From NCBI GenBank assembly GCA_014058105.1, contig JACGCM010000715.1, forward strand, positions 1,302,001 through 1,366,000: a stretch of 64,000 nt of DNA, given 5' to 3'. Source of the DNA: Kingdonia uniflora (taxonomy: Eukaryota; Streptophyta; Magnoliopsida; Ranunculales; Circaeasteraceae). Below the pieces are notes generated by a model. The model did not search any database. It was not told where the DNA came from and worked only from the letters and a program-made list of their open reading frames with translations. Each line of letters opens with the position of its first letter. The stretch's first letter is position 1. The translations under genes were made by a program, and so were the position numbers. Positions 1-12,200 of the stretch are shown here, one piece after another.

Positions 1-600
1 ACCTGCTTGTCATTAGCAGGGAGCTCGCTGGACGACCTGGATGGTCAGCGCTAGCTTGAGTATTCCCACTTTTAGTGGCGGAGTCGTTCGGCGACCTTCC
101 ACCTCGTTGCTAACAGGATCATGCTCTTACACCTGGTACTAGACCCGACATTGTGTGGCCCTGGCACATGCTTATTCTTAGTAGGCATAAGCTTGAGGTT
201 CCTAACCAGTTGCTAATTATTTTTCTCAAAAATGAGGAAAACTTGAATCAGGTCTGCCTGCACAATGATCTATCGAATATTGCCTCGAAAGTGTAATATT
301 TGAAGCTTAGAATATTTAAAAGAATATTCATAATATCTCTGTTTAACTCAACTATTTCTCCACATAACATCATATAGGAGTTGCACTGCCAAATAAAAAT
401 TCTGCCGCAGTCATACAATACTAGAATAATATAGGGTAATCAATTATCAAATCTTCATGAATTGGGAGGCGAGGGTGCAAACAAAGCTCCTACTTTGTTA
501 TTTTAGAGACTCATTGTTCTCAATAATAGTCTTCTACAAATTCTGTAATTGTAGATGGATTTCAGTATCCATACAGGTAAAGTTTATTGGTACCAAAATA
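1..600. other. No recognisable feature
   Basis: I see no coding frame with family resemblance, no repeat structure and no RNA gene in this stretch. It has mixed composition without long homopolymers. Confidence 0.5.
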
Positions 601-800
601 GAGTTGTAGCTCAAGTGATTAGGTACCTTGTGCTCTTGTGATAATGGTGTGCTTAATATCGGGAGTTCAAAGGTTCGATTTTCACCTCCGTGTGGGCTTA
701 GAGGTTAGTATGAGGCCAACATGGGCTTCGAGGTTGGTATTAGCCCGTTAGCCTCGTGTCGGGAATTTTTCAATGTGCATGTGGTGGTGCATAAGAGCAA
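601..800 (+). repeat. Candidate tRNA-derived SINE
   Basis: A box A-like element (TAGCTCAAGTGATTAGG, 607-623) is followed about 50 bp later by a box B-like element (GGTTCGATTTT, 672-682). This is the internal RNA polymerase III promoter layout of tRNA-derived SINEs. The next 100 bp (GTGTGGGCTTAGAGG and a related repeat near 721) have no tRNA character, as in a SINE body. No clear poly(A)/poly(T) tail or target duplication was found, so the right boundary is a guess. It is not a functional tRNA because no cloverleaf can be drawn. Plant Au-like SINEs have a similar head; that comparison is from memory. Confidence 0.5.
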
Positions 801-1321
801 AATATCACTCGAATCTCCCTCAAATCCCATTCTATTCTTAATATGTTTATCATACTCTTGTCCATTATTCTTATTTTACGTAGCTTTCCAATATTTTCCC
901 ATATTTGACTTTCTTCTATAAAAGCTAATTTTTTTAAAGTAATATATATAACCTATATAGATATGTGACAAAGATGATGACAAATGACAACATCATAATA
1001 TGTGGATGGTATTGGTAGGGAATGAAAGTTGATTGGTTGGGAATAAACTAGATGAGTGTTAGGAACCATTCGCCTGGGCCGAACCCGAACTAGGTTTGGG
1101 GTGGTCCACCGACTTCTAACCCTAAAGTGTTTCAGATGCTTCTATTTATATCCTTAGAAGGGCTCTGTTTCTATAACCTAATAAGTTCTAATGAAAGCCT
1201 ACATTTTCTCTATATCTATGTGTTTATATGCGTATATGGTTAGATAGACTGTGATTTGCTTTTGTTCTCAACACGTAATCTGCATTGACTCTACAAGGAG
1301 CTATTTTGATCATTGAGTAGA

Positions 1322-1349
1322 TGTCTCTCTCTCGCTCTCTCTCTCTCTA
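1322..1349. repeat. (CT)n microsatellite
   Basis: A run of CT dinucleotides with one interruption (CTCG). The flanks, about 800-1320 and 1350-1800, are AT-rich and hold no feature I recognise. The 89-codon open frame at 1456-1725 has skewed, membrane-like composition caused by T-richness and resembles no family I know. Confidence 0.8.
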
Positions 1350-1799
1350 TTAAGGTTTAATTATGTTACGGAGAGGTATAACCATTTTTCCTATTGATTA
1401 TAGTGATTTATGTATAAATATATGATTAGATTTATACGAATGTGATTGTTTAGATATGATTACGGAAAAATTAGGTCTTTTTAGGCATTTTTTTTTACTG
1501 TTTATACCTATTTTTACCCTTTTTCAAAGGTATGTTTTGAAAGGTATTTTACTATTATTTTTTGACATAATTAGACTTCGGATGTATTTTTTTTACGTAA
1601 CCCGCATTCTAATGATTGTTGGAGTATATTCTACACTTCCTGAAAGTGAGCGGTTCGTCATGAAATTGGTCGTGAAAATAGCAAAAACTCACGACGAATC
1701 TGTCAAATTTTTTTCCAACGGCTGACCCATGAATGATGTCATCCTAGGGTTTTGGGCTTGCTAGAGTCATCCCTTGGGTTTATGACAATATTAGACTAT

Positions 1800-2290
1800 G
1801 ATGAGACCCATAGTGCTCACGTGTCATTTTAGGATAGGCTGAGCTAGTGGTCCCACACGTGCTGATGTGGCAAACCCCACTAGCTAACGAGGCAGGGAAG
1901 GTCCCACAAACTACTGACGTATCAAGCATGTGACAATGTTAACCTGCCACCTGGGGTCTACGTGATGATGTTCCATTGATGACATGGCACCGAGGGTCCC
2001 CCGTGCCACTACCACGCAGCTGGCTAACTTGGCACTAAAGGTCCAATAGTTACTGACATAGCATGCCATGTGGTACCGAGGGTCTCACCTGATGACGTGG
2101 CACTACCACATGCCATTGATGATGTTGTAGTAGGAGGTGCACATATTGACATGGCACTGCCATATGCCATACTAACGTGGCACCCGTAGGTCCCACGAGC
2201 TGACGCGATACTACAACGTGTCATGTTGACGTGGCACATGGGGTCCACAAATTTGATGTGGCACTAAAGTGTCATGCCACATGTCTCACA
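1800..2290. repeat. Degenerate minisatellite with GACGTGGCAC...GGTCCC core
   Basis: A short phrase close to TGACGTGGCAC, usually followed within 5-15 bp by GGGTCCCAC, recurs about ten times with variable spacing (for example near 1864, 1982, 2090, 2148, 2175 and 2231). Copies are too diverged for a fixed period. The block is more GC-rich than its surroundings. Internal repeats like this occur in non-autonomous plant transposons, but I see no terminal inverted repeats that would delimit one. Confidence 0.6.
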
Positions 2291-2339
2291 CATGTGATGC
2301 CATGTGTCCTGATCATAGACATGCCACATCTCTCAGAGA

Positions 2340-2530
2340 TACGGTCGCACATCCCTAGTCCAAAACCCGGTTCAGACCCAATCCAGATCTGACCCTACCC
2401 AGAACCCAATCCAACTAAGCCTAACCAGTTCAAAATCGGTATGAACCTGTCCGGCTCAATTAGACCAGGTCTGAATCGGTATGAACTCAGTTCAGACCCA
2501 TCAGACCGAAACAAACCAAGTCAGACCTTT
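2340..2530. repeat. Low-complexity GGTTCAGACC-like repeats
   Basis: The phrase CAGACC, often as GGTTCAGACC or GGTATGAAC, recurs irregularly and is followed by a T-rich run at 2526-2570. It may be a continuation of the preceding minisatellite block. The DNA from 2571 to 2981 shows nothing recognisable. Confidence 0.4.
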
Positions 2531-2981
2531 TTTTTTCTTTTTTAATGCGGATTTTTTATTTTTTATTTTTGTTTTGACCTCTAGGGGGACCCTATTTTCT
2601 GATTTTTTGGAAAAATAATTAGGTAGGGTTAAACATATTATAGTTTTTATTTATAACATTTTATTTTATATAGGAAATAAAATAATGTTTAAATTTACCG
2701 AGTCTCTTACGAGAGCTAGTAGAATTTTAAAATACTATATACCTTGATACTATTTATTCTAACCGGGGGTCAGAGATAAAATAAAACATTGACTAATTTA
2801 GATACGACTTATAATCATTTCTCTATACACTCTAATATCCAAGATATTATTGAGCACTCAATCACTGATTGACCTAGTCCAGTTTCTAAAAACATGGATT
2901 CTAGGAACCAGTTTTTCGTATCTCGGGGCAATTAGATGTTACCTAATAAGATCTAGAATCATATAGGTCATTATAGCACCC

Positions 2982-5002
2982 TGTTATACTCCTAGGTTTA
3001 AATACATATCTAATCTTGGGAATGATAAATTGAAATAATGTCTTAATATTCACAAGTTAACGAATCTTATTACTAGTCTAGTGGTACGTATAACGAAGTC
3101 GAATCCCAGAGGAGGTTACAAATGCAATTAATTATCGTGTATATATATGTATATATATATCAAGGTTGTTGGGTTGGTTTGAGGTTATTTGATGTAAAAG
3201 AAAATAGGTATTGAAGATTTTGAAGATTAATTAAGAAAACTAAGACTAAGGCATAGAGATCACCCCACAACTATAATAACATTTATGTAGCCTATAGAGT
3301 AGCATTACTATTCATTTTTTACTCAACTAACATCCTTTAATAAGGTATGTAAATTGGTACCAAAGATACTCAATAATATAACATGTGAAAAATCTTACCT
3401 AGGTATTGCCAAATCTTCCTCGGTCTAGTCAATTTACGTAACTCTAGGCTCTTCTTCCTCGTATGCATCTAACAGTCTAATTCTATGGTTTGGATAAGAT
3501 AATACACCGTATGCAATGTTATGTCGCTTATAAGGTAAGCTTGTGGTCAAGTGCTAAATTAACAGTCAAACTCCTTAACCCAAGGGAAGAAGAAATTTAG
3601 TAATTAATTATAACTCTATAAAGTAAACATATATAACTATTTTAATCATGAGGCTCCCTTTTAGCCTTAGCTAAGGGTAATTAGGTGCTCATGGTTTTGA
3701 GAAACATAATCTATTTATTTGAATACTAAGTAAATAAAAGCTAAAATAAGCAAAAAACATAAAACCTTTATTACTAGATTGGAGCCAAAATGCTACATTT
3801 TTTATTATCGAATAAAAGCTCTCCTTTTATATGTGATAGACATAGAAATATGTAACATTAGTATGCCTAAAAGCTTCATTTTGTTAATCTCGATTTATTA
3901 TTTTCTAATGTTAGTAGCATTTTCTTACTTTCTGGCACTTATCACTGTTGGAGCTAATAAGTAGAAAAATACATCTAATAGAAGGTACAAAGAGCTAAAG
4001 CATCTCAAACAGTCTCTCAAGTACAAGAAAGATATCTACATTCAATGTACTTGTAGATTTACTCTAAGAAATAAAGATGATGAAGGACTTTATAAGGATT
4101 AGCTTGAGAAGGATTATCTAGATAGAAGATAAAATATAAATGAGATATAATTTATCTGAGATAGGGTTTATCTTTACTTAGAGATAGAGTTTCAGAAATG
4201 TAAACAAGTCTCTCCTATCTCCTATAAATTAAAGAGTAATTCTATGTATTTTTTATCTTAGTTTTGGAAGGAATAAAGCTTAGAGTTTTTCAGTATCTCT
4301 CTATTTTATTTTATGCATAAGCTGTGATCAACGCCATTAATGGAGAGCTAATCTTCTTAGCATAGTCCAAGGATCGACCCTCCGGCGATTGGGAGCTAAG
4401 TATAATAGTTATTTAATAGAATAAATACAGTATTACTTGACAATACTCTGGCTTGTAGTAGGGAAGGGTTGATCTAACCATGATAACCCCGATCTATTAT
4501 GAAGATAAAAAAGATGCCAAATTAGCCATATTTGGTGGTCTCCAAGTTCAACGAGATTACTAGATCACTAGGGACTTAAACATTCTGCCTAGCCATGGAG
4601 GGAGTGTACAAGATCTAGATCCGATTGCTCAAGAACGATTAAGTCCTTATGTAGGATTTTAGCCATTAACCCTAGATTCTAGTCCCGAATAGACCTAGCC
4701 ACAACTATTACGAGCGGATAATTTTTATTATATAAATATTACTTTAGTAAGATAAGTCAGAGGTAATCCAAAGCCTACGTTCTTTTCTTTATATTTTTAC
4801 CAAATTAGTAATTTAGATTTGATTTTTAGTTCACAAAAACTTTTCCAAAAATTAGTTTAATAGACATTATTAGTTAGATCAGAAAAAATTAGTTTTTAAT
4901 ACGTTTACTCCCTGTGGATTCAACCCCCGCTTGTCCTTATTATATTACGATATCCATAGTTTTGAGCAGGGTATTTAATGATCGATTTTTTTTCTAACAT
5001 CA
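2982..5002 (+). repeat. LTR-like block, possibly a solo LTR of a Tat/Athila-type element
   Basis: The block opens with TGTTATACTCC and ends near TAACATCA, giving a TGTTA...TAACA inverted pair. Near the left end is a stretch (2993-3140, including GTACGTATAACGAAGTCG) matched by a diverged copy at 49345-49490. Near the right end is CCCTGTGGATTCAACCCC (4910-4927), a phrase I know from the 3' ends of Athila/Tat LTRs. No primer-binding site follows and no target duplication was found, so this is a solo-LTR reading at best. No coding frame inside is convincing. Confidence 0.4.
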
Positions 5003-6411
5003 ATAGGTAACTCATAAAACTAACACTATTTGTTAATAGTGTATGAAAGGTTTTATAAGTCTTTAAGTCAAACTCTTAAAATCAACATTTGCAACCAAAC
5101 ACATAATTCACGTGTTTGTAGAACAATTTTTAACTATGTATGATGTCATCGATGATCCACCTCAAATATAATTTAGAAAAATCACAAAGTGTCATTTTCG
5201 ACAACTATTCTCGACTATATTGCACCAATCCTATCTAAAATCATTTTTAATGAAACACGTCGAAGGTTGCTTTCAAAAAACTATTTCTTATTATTCTTCA
5301 TGATGTCATCAAAAGTCAAAATTCATATGTAATATGCTCGATTATACAATACAATAGAATATTATTGTATTCCCTGTAACAATGGAAAACATATCTAATT
5401 AATCAATAATAAGGGCTAACTCAATTTTTTTCAAGGGCAATTTAGTCATTTCTCAGTACCTATTAAATACCTCTAAACTTTTATTTTTGCCAATCCTCGA
5501 TCCGAGCAAAGATAAAGTCAACCACTTTTGCGGGTTACTCAGTTGCATTTAGCTTATACAATAAGTCTTTAAACCTCTAAGTATCTTTGGTGGACGAGTT
5601 GTAGTCTCGTGAGGGTTTGCAGTGAATTAACCCATAAAATTCTAATATGTATAATATATAGTAGAAAAAAAGAAAAGAAAAATTCTTAATCTTAATAGTG
5701 CTTAACATATAGCAAGATGAAAATTTAAAAGTAAGATATAATACTCTAATATTTAAAAGAAGTCAACCATGTATAACATATCAGTGAGTGAGAATATAGT
5801 ATCAGTAACATCTTGACTGTTTTAATAAAAAAAAATTTAGGCCATTTTCCAAAAACATGATTATGGCAAAGACAATTCTGCGATTCATTTCCTTTTCTCT
5901 TTAAATGTATGGATTGCAATTTTCCAAATATATGAACTCATAAATTTTTACTTTTTCTTTTCTTTTCTTTAAAATATATAATGATTCCCCCATATCTATT
6001 GGTCGACAATCCTCTCCAGTTGGCTAAAGGGTGTCGGGATGTAGTGTCCCTTCATGACCTAGACTTCAAGTTTTCACCATTTACTCTCTTATATACTTTT
6101 GATTAAGATAGTACTACTACCTTTACTCTTATTTTGCATCTATAAATGTTCATTTGTAATCTATTATTTATTTTATACTTACAAAAGTGAATCAATCACG
6201 TTCTTATCTTAATTTGCTAGATTATTGTTTATTAATGAAATATGTATCTTACTTAGCTATCGTGACGTGCAGATGATTAACATGATATAATGATTTGTTT
6301 ATCCTTAACACTGGAGTAGTATACCAAACTTAGAAAGTTTTAACTCTTGCCACCTAGTACCTAGCAATTAGATTATGTTTAAACTTTATTTTTATTTTTA
6401 AAGAAGACTAT
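5003..6411. other. AT-rich DNA without recognisable feature
   Basis: AT-rich sequence with short homopolymers. If the integrase remnant immediately to the right belongs to an Athila-like element on the minus strand, this stretch would be its region downstream of integrase, but no env-like frame or polypurine tract could be recognised. Confidence 0.4.
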
Positions 6412-7550
6412 CTAACTGATTTTAAGATATTTGATGTTTTTATCATGAAATGCTTTTGTTTGTTCTTTATACAATATTACATTCTCGTATGCCTCATACC
6501 GGAGTTCTTCTAACTCAGATAGTTGAAGTTTCCTCTTAGAACCATCTTGGGACATATCATAATTGAATTGGACAATCGCCCAAAATATTTTATGTTCCAA
6601 TTCTACAGCCAGATGACAAATTTTCAGAAAGACAAGTCTATAAGGTGACATTCGAATCGGGGTTATATAAGCAGTCTAATATGCCCAAAGAGTGTCATTT
6701 AGACGTAAGGACCAATCCTTTCGGTCGGGTTTGACAGTTTTCTCCAAAATATATTTGATCTCCCGATTAGAAATTTCTACTTGAACACATGTTTGTGGAT
6801 GATAGGGTGTAGCAACCTTATGAGTGATAAAGTATTTTTTTCATTAAGATTTTAACAGTTCGATTACAAAAATGTGAACCTCCATCACTAATGACAGCTC
6901 TTGGAGTACTAAAGCGAGTAAAGATGTTATCTTTTTAAAACTTGACCCCAACTTTGTGGTTATTTGTTTTGTAGGCTATCGCTTCTATCCATTTTAACGC
7001 ATAATCTACTCCTACAAGAATGAATAGGTTTCCATATGATTAAGGAAATTGGCCCATAAAATTTATGCCCCACATATCAAAAAGTTTAGCAATGTAAATA
7101 TTTTATAGGGGCATCATGTTCCGCTTGGAAATATTGCCCATTCTCTGGTATCTATCACACCTAAAACAAAAGTCATGTGCATTACGAAATAGACTGGGCC
7201 AGTAGAAACTAGATTATAAGACTTTAGTGGCTGTCTTCTTAACACCAAAGTGGCCAACTCATGTATGGGCATGATAAAAGGTAGGGACACTATGGAATTC
7301 CTCATTTGGAATACATCTCCGAGCGACTTGGTCAAAACAAAACTTAAATAAATAAGGTTCATTCCAACCAAAATGCCTAACCCCAGACAAAAATTGGGAT
7401 CTATCTTGTTTTGACCAATGAAGAGGTAAACACCTAGTAACAAGGTTGTTGACAATATCAGCGTACCAAGGTAAAAGTGAGACATGTATATGTTGCTTAT
7501 CAGAGAAAGTTTTAGTGATGGGTAAAAGGTGTGTGACTCCTTTCCTAAAG
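6412..7550 (-). pseudogene. Athila-like gypsy pol remnant (integrase)
   Basis: Read on the minus strand from about 7550, broken frames give the PWYADIVNNLVT segment, the zinc-finger region (FYWP...HDFCFRCDRYQRMGNIS) near 7100-7200, the DDE-domain end ([11 protein letters not shown] near 6790-6810) and the tail [20 protein letters not shown] at 6651-6590. These are in the order and style of Athila integrase. The intact 79-codon tail frame ends at 6412. Several stops (for example W to stop in the WAY motif) and frameshifts inactivate it. Nothing of its reverse transcriptase is present: the sequence switches directly to a plus-strand copia fragment near 7550, so this is a 5'-truncated piece. Confident as to family, less so as to exact edges. 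Confidence 0.8.
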
Positions 7551-8440
7551 GTCTCCTAAAAGTTATGTTGAAGGAACAATTATCCCGGGAGTTTTCTGTG
7601 AATGACTTGGGTGAAACAAAATAAGTTCTTGGTATGCGTGTTACAAGAGACAAAAAGCAGCGAGAATTTAAGTTGTCTAAAGATGAGTACATCGGCAAAG
7701 TACTTAAGCGGTTCAATATGGATGGTTCTAAAGTTGTTAGTACACCATTGGGAGTTCACTTCAAATTATCAAAGGATTGTTGTTTGAAGATGCAGAAGGA
7801 TCGCGATGAGATGCGGAAGATTTCCTTATTAATCTGTAGTTAGTAGCCTAATGTACGTTATGATTTGTACGAGGCCAGATATTGCTCAAGCAGTGGGAGT
7901 TGGGAGTAGGTATATGAGTAATCCAGGCATGGAACATTGAAGGGCTATGAAATGGATACTTAGGTATCTAAATGGGACTCACGATATGGTATTATGTTAT
8001 GGGGGTTCTCAGATATGCCTATAAGGTTTTGTTAATTCCGATATGGCGAGTGACATTGATAGGCAAAAAGAGCACTAGTGGTTTTATATTTGTAATGGGA
8101 AGCGGTGCGGTTACATGGGTTTCTAGGCTACAGAAGATCGTAGCTTTGTCTACGACGGAGGCGGAATATGTTGTAGCTACAAAAGCTTGCAAAGAAATGG
8201 TTTAGCTTTAAGGGTTGATGAAAGAGCTCGGTAAAGAATAACATTATCCTAAGCTGTATAAATATAGTCGAAACGCTATACACTTATCGAAGAATTTGGC
8301 TTTTCACTCTAGGACCAAGCACATTGATATTCCATATCATTATATTTGCTCGCTCCTCGAGGACGGTGTATTGGTGCTCGTGAAGATTCATAATGATGTG
8401 AACCCCGCCGATATGTTTACGAAGGTGGTGACTTTCAGAA
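7551..8440 (+). pseudogene. Ty1/copia pol remnant (end of RT and RNase H)
   Basis: Plus-strand frames give the end of a copia reverse transcriptase (LSREFSVNDLGETK, then MRVTRDKKQ...DEYIGKVLKRFNMDG at 7634-7735), a connecting segment (MYVMICTRPDIAQAVG near 7852-7900) and copia RNase H (STSGFIFVMGSGAVTW, ALSTTEAEYVVATKACKEMV at 8072-8205, FHSRTKHIDIPYHYI near 8300-8350, and NPADMFTKVV near 8402-8430). The TTEAEY and ADM motifs are diagnostic for copia RNase H. At least two frameshifts and several stops are present. It lacks gag, protease, integrase and the 5' half of RT; its left edge abuts the Athila remnant. A polypurine tract and LTR follow, so this is the 3' end of one copia element. Confidence 0.88.
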
Positions 8441-8543
8441 GTTAGCAACATGTACAACTTCTGTGGGTCTTTAAGATTGAAGATCCAGGTAATTCGAGCA
8501 ATTCATTTAGAGATTTGGAGATGGGTTATGATAGATTCAATTT

Positions 8544-8555
8544 CAAGTGGGAGAT
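8544..8555 (+). other. Copia polypurine tract
   Basis: CAAGTGGGAGAT directly precedes the TG that starts the LTR. AAGTGGGAGAT is the usual plus-strand priming site of plant copia elements. Confidence 0.8.
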
Positions 8556-9059
8556 TGTTAAGGTATGAACTCAAATTATGCTTGAGGTCATTTTAGTTCG
8601 AGTTATTTCAGTTCAAGGATTGAAGTTGGATTAAAACAGATTGAAAATGGGATTTTCAATATTCAGATTCAAACTGGTTAAGTTACATGAAGATTCAAAC
8701 AGGTTAAGTTACCTGAAGTTCGAGCTGGCTATGTTTCCTTAAGACTCGAGCTGGTTCTGTTCGAGTTGCTGAAGATGAACTCAAAGTAGGCCCAAGTTGT
8801 TCAAATGAGAATGGAGCTCGTTCGAACAAGTTGTCTGATTTTTACGTTTAGGATTTAAAGATCGAAGAAGTCACTCGAACGAGATTGGATTATGTTCGAA
8901 CGACATTTATGTTTAATTAGGTTGGAACCTTTAATCATTAAAGTCATTTGAACGACTTTGTGTTTTGTTCTAACGAGTTTTGCCAGGTTGCCTTTGTGAG
9001 TTCTTCTGAGACGTCATGTTTTACCTCGTGATCCGTTCTACTTGTATTTAGTTCTCTAG

Positions 9060-9068
9060 TATATAAAG
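9060..9068 (+). promoter_or_regulatory. TATA box of the copia LTR
   Basis: TATATAAAG lies in the LTR about 500 bp from its start, in the expected U3/R position. The surrounding 60 bp closely resemble the corresponding part of the gypsy LTR near 61680-61740. Confidence 0.6.
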
Positions 9069-9157
9069 AGGACTTAGGTTATTTTGTTAGCTTATCCTTC
9101 TCTGTGAGTTTAATTCTAGAGACCTAGAATTTGAGAGACTTCATTAAAGCTTTAGAA

Positions 9158-9173
9158 GCTTGGAGAGATCATT
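9158..9173. repeat. LINE target-site duplication, left copy
   Basis: GCTTGGAGAGATCATT at 9158-9173 matches GCTTGAAGAGATCGTT at 14798-14813 in 14 of 16 positions; both differences are G/A. The copies flank the LINE exactly where the copia LTR is interrupted. Confidence 0.75.
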
Positions 9174-9268
9174 TTTTGCAAAATGTAAGAGTATAATAGG
9201 AGAAAAAAGAAAGTTACAATTGAGGGGAGGCAATGCCAGGCCCAGAGAGTACCAGACTTTTAGAAAAA

Positions 9269-12200
9269 TTAAAAATAAGATATATTGGGTTCTTCCACTT
9301 TAATTAGAAAACTTGGTCTGTCGTGAAAGCTTTCAGTATAATCTGCTGAGAGGTAGCTACCCTTCTTAGCTGTTTGAGTTGCTGAGAAATTTGCCACCTT
9401 CCAACAGTGAGTGAACCTGAGGGCTTTAAAAGAAGTCTTTAATCTGTTCCATCGTGCTCTTTGAGGCCAGGGGACTTGATTTTTTCCAAAATTTCTAATA
9501 GTTGATTGAAAGTCGGCTTCAATCCAGATTTTATTCCAGTTCCATTGTGCTACCCAATATAAAGTACCAATAACAACTTCGCATTCAGAAAAGAAGAGAG
9601 TTGTTATGCCTAAGCCATTGGAGAGAACACATATGACATCCCCCCGATGATTCCTTGCAACAGCTTCAATACTGGCAGTACCTGGCGAGCCAATAGCAAC
9701 TCCCCCAACATTAATTTTTACTTCCTAGAACCAGGGCAGTGCCCAGGTACAACTTCAAACCCGCGGCAAAGGTCTCGCTTTTGTGGGGATACCCAAAGCT
9801 GCGACGATTGCAAGTTCTAGACAGTTATTTGACATACTGTTAATAGAGAGACCTGCCGCGTCCTTAACAACAACACTAATCTTACATTTAATATCATAAG
9901 GACAAACTGGAATCCCCTCGAAAGCAGAATAGTTCCAGGCTCGCCAAAGAAAATAGATGAAATTAAGCGCGGCTGCTTTCCAAAGATTAGAAATATAAGC
10001 ACTCAAATGGGAACAAAAGTCTAATGTATGCTTGAGAGTTGAAAACCCAGTTGGAATTTGGAACAAAGAACCCAGCTAGTTTCAAATCTGTTTGGAAAAA
10101 GGACATTGCCAAAGCAAATGGTCCAAAGTTTCCAAGTTACAGAGGCAGAGAGAGCAGCGAGAAGTCAATAAAAAACCCCGTTTAGTGAGGTTGTCCTCGA
10201 TGGCGAGCGCATTGTGGCAGACTCTCCAGATGAAGGAGCTAATTCAGGGCTGGATTGCTTTGTAGGTAATATAGCTATGCCACCAGACTTTAGGCCGGTG
10301 TGAGCTGATATTTTCGAAGGTGCTTTTCACAGAAAACTGGCCGTGAGGATCGCGCTTCCAAACTCTAATGTCTTGATCAGCGACATTAAGGATTATGTTG
10401 TTAAGATCGATGCCATGAGTTCCTAGAAATTCCACATCTTCTAATGGTGCTGACCAAGTATGCTGAGAAATAATTTGTCCTAGCTTTGCTTTGTAAAGTT
10501 TCCAGATTGCAGGGTGGATATCCAGAAGATCAATAAGAGCAATATCTAATCCCCAACAATCCCTCAAAAAATTGATCTCTTTGCTAGAGCCTATAATCCA
10601 AGTGAAGTAAGTTTTAGCAGTGGCTATAACGTCCTTCAGACCTGTCCAAATTGAAGAGTTTTTGTTGTAGTTTGTAATAAGACCATCTTTGGTAAAGAAC
10701 TTTTCCCGGAGAAAAACTCCCCAAGGATCGTGATCGGTTAGAAAACCCCAACCTAACTTCATGTGCATTGCAAGGTTAGTGTCTCTCAGGCCATGAATCC
10801 CAAGACCCCCTTCATTAGGATGCTTACAGACTTTACCCCAATTAATTGTGAAGAATTTCTTCTTCTCAGGATCACCAGACCACAAAAAAATCCGTATGAT
10901 TCTCTCTCCCTCTTTGACAGCTGCAATCGGCCACTTGTAAATCGCCATATTATAAATGGGGAGGCTAAAAAGTATAGATCTTACCAGAATGATACGGCTC
11001 TAAAGGGAAAGAATCTTTCCACTCCAACCAGAGGCCCTGAGCCTAATTTTATCGATTAGAGGAGCCACTGTTGCCTTAGAGACTCTTCCTTGAACTAGAG
11101 GGATCCCAAAATACTTCTCAGGAAGCGTTCCCATTCCAATCCCGAAGAGATTCTTAATGGTATTCAGTCTGTACGGGGATAATGATCCAGCAAAAAGCTT
11201 ACATTTCTGCTTATTTATCCATTGGCAAGAGGAGGATTGGTAGACCTTCATGAGAATCTTCAAAGCTTTTAGGCCTTTAATGTCACTTTGGGCAAATATA
11301 ATGATATCATCAGCAAAAAGAAGGTGAGATGGACTGGGAATAGTCTTAAAAGTAACCATTGGCCTTAGTATTTGTTTGCCTCGCAAGCAAGAAATACCCC
11401 TGCTGAAGACGTCTTCAACGAGGCCAAAAAGAATGGGAGATAGGGGGAAACCTTGTCTAAGGCCTCTTGAGGCTTTAAAGAACCCACAAGGACCTCCATT
11501 TATAAGAACAGATATATGGGCACTATTGAGAATCACCCGAATCCATTTGCAAAATTGGTTTGAGAATCCCAATTGCTTAAGCACCTGAAATAGAAAAGGC
11601 CAGCTGACTGTGTCGAAGGCTTGGGAGATGTCGATCTTTAGCGCAATATTCCCTTTTTTCCTACACGTTTTCAACTCGTTAATAATCTCTAAATAAATGG
11701 CTATATTGGAATGAATAGACCTACCAGACACAAATCCACTCTATTCAGCAAAAATGATGCTAGGAGCCAAAGGGCTAAGTCTCGAAGCAAGGACCTTTGT
11801 AATTACTTTGAAAACAAAATTGCTCAGGCAGATCGGTTGAAAAATTCCCATAGTGTGGAGATCTCTGCTTTTGGGAATAAGAACCAAGAAATTTGAATTA
11901 AATCCATTTGGAATAGAAGAATCAATAAAGAAGGAGATCACCGCCCTGGTAAGATCACTTCTGATAATGTCCCAAAAGTGCTAGAAATACGCCCCACTGA
12001 AGCCATCTGGACCTGGGCTACTGTCTCCACTAAGACCAATAATAGCCAGTTTGACCTCTTCAGGTGAAGGAATGGTGCGAAGAATCAGATTTTGCTCATC
12101 AGTAATGAGCTTCGGAGTCAAACCCACAAGATCTTCATTAATATTGGAGTGCACATGAGTGAATTTTGTTGTATAGTAGTCTACGATATGCTTGGAGATT

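Larger units (their letters stand above)
8556..9173 (+). repeat. Copia 3' LTR, left part (split by a LINE)
   Basis: The LTR starts TGTTAAGG right after the polypurine tract. It contains many TTCGAA-like hexamers, a TATA box at 9060-9068 and a leader. It is broken at 9173 by the LINE and resumes at 14798/14814, ending CTCAACA at 14998. The combined length is about 800 bp. No second LTR of this element exists in the window, because the 5' portion of the element is missing. Confidence 0.8.

Noticed and set aside
607..682. tRNA gene
   Set aside because: Box A and box B are present, but no acceptor stem or anticodon arm can be folded, so a SINE head is the better reading.
1456..1725. Hydrophobic 89-codon frame, possible membrane protein
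   Set aside because: T-rich DNA gives Phe/Leu-rich translation by chance; no promoter, family match or repeat of the frame elsewhere.
2024..2248. 74-codon minus-strand frame
   Set aside because: Produced by the repeated GACGTGGCAC phrases; repetitive peptide without domain character.
4995..5007. Target duplication around the LTR-like block 2982-5002
   Set aside because: CACCC on the left and TCAAT or ATAGG on the right do not match, so a clean solo-LTR insertion could not be shown.
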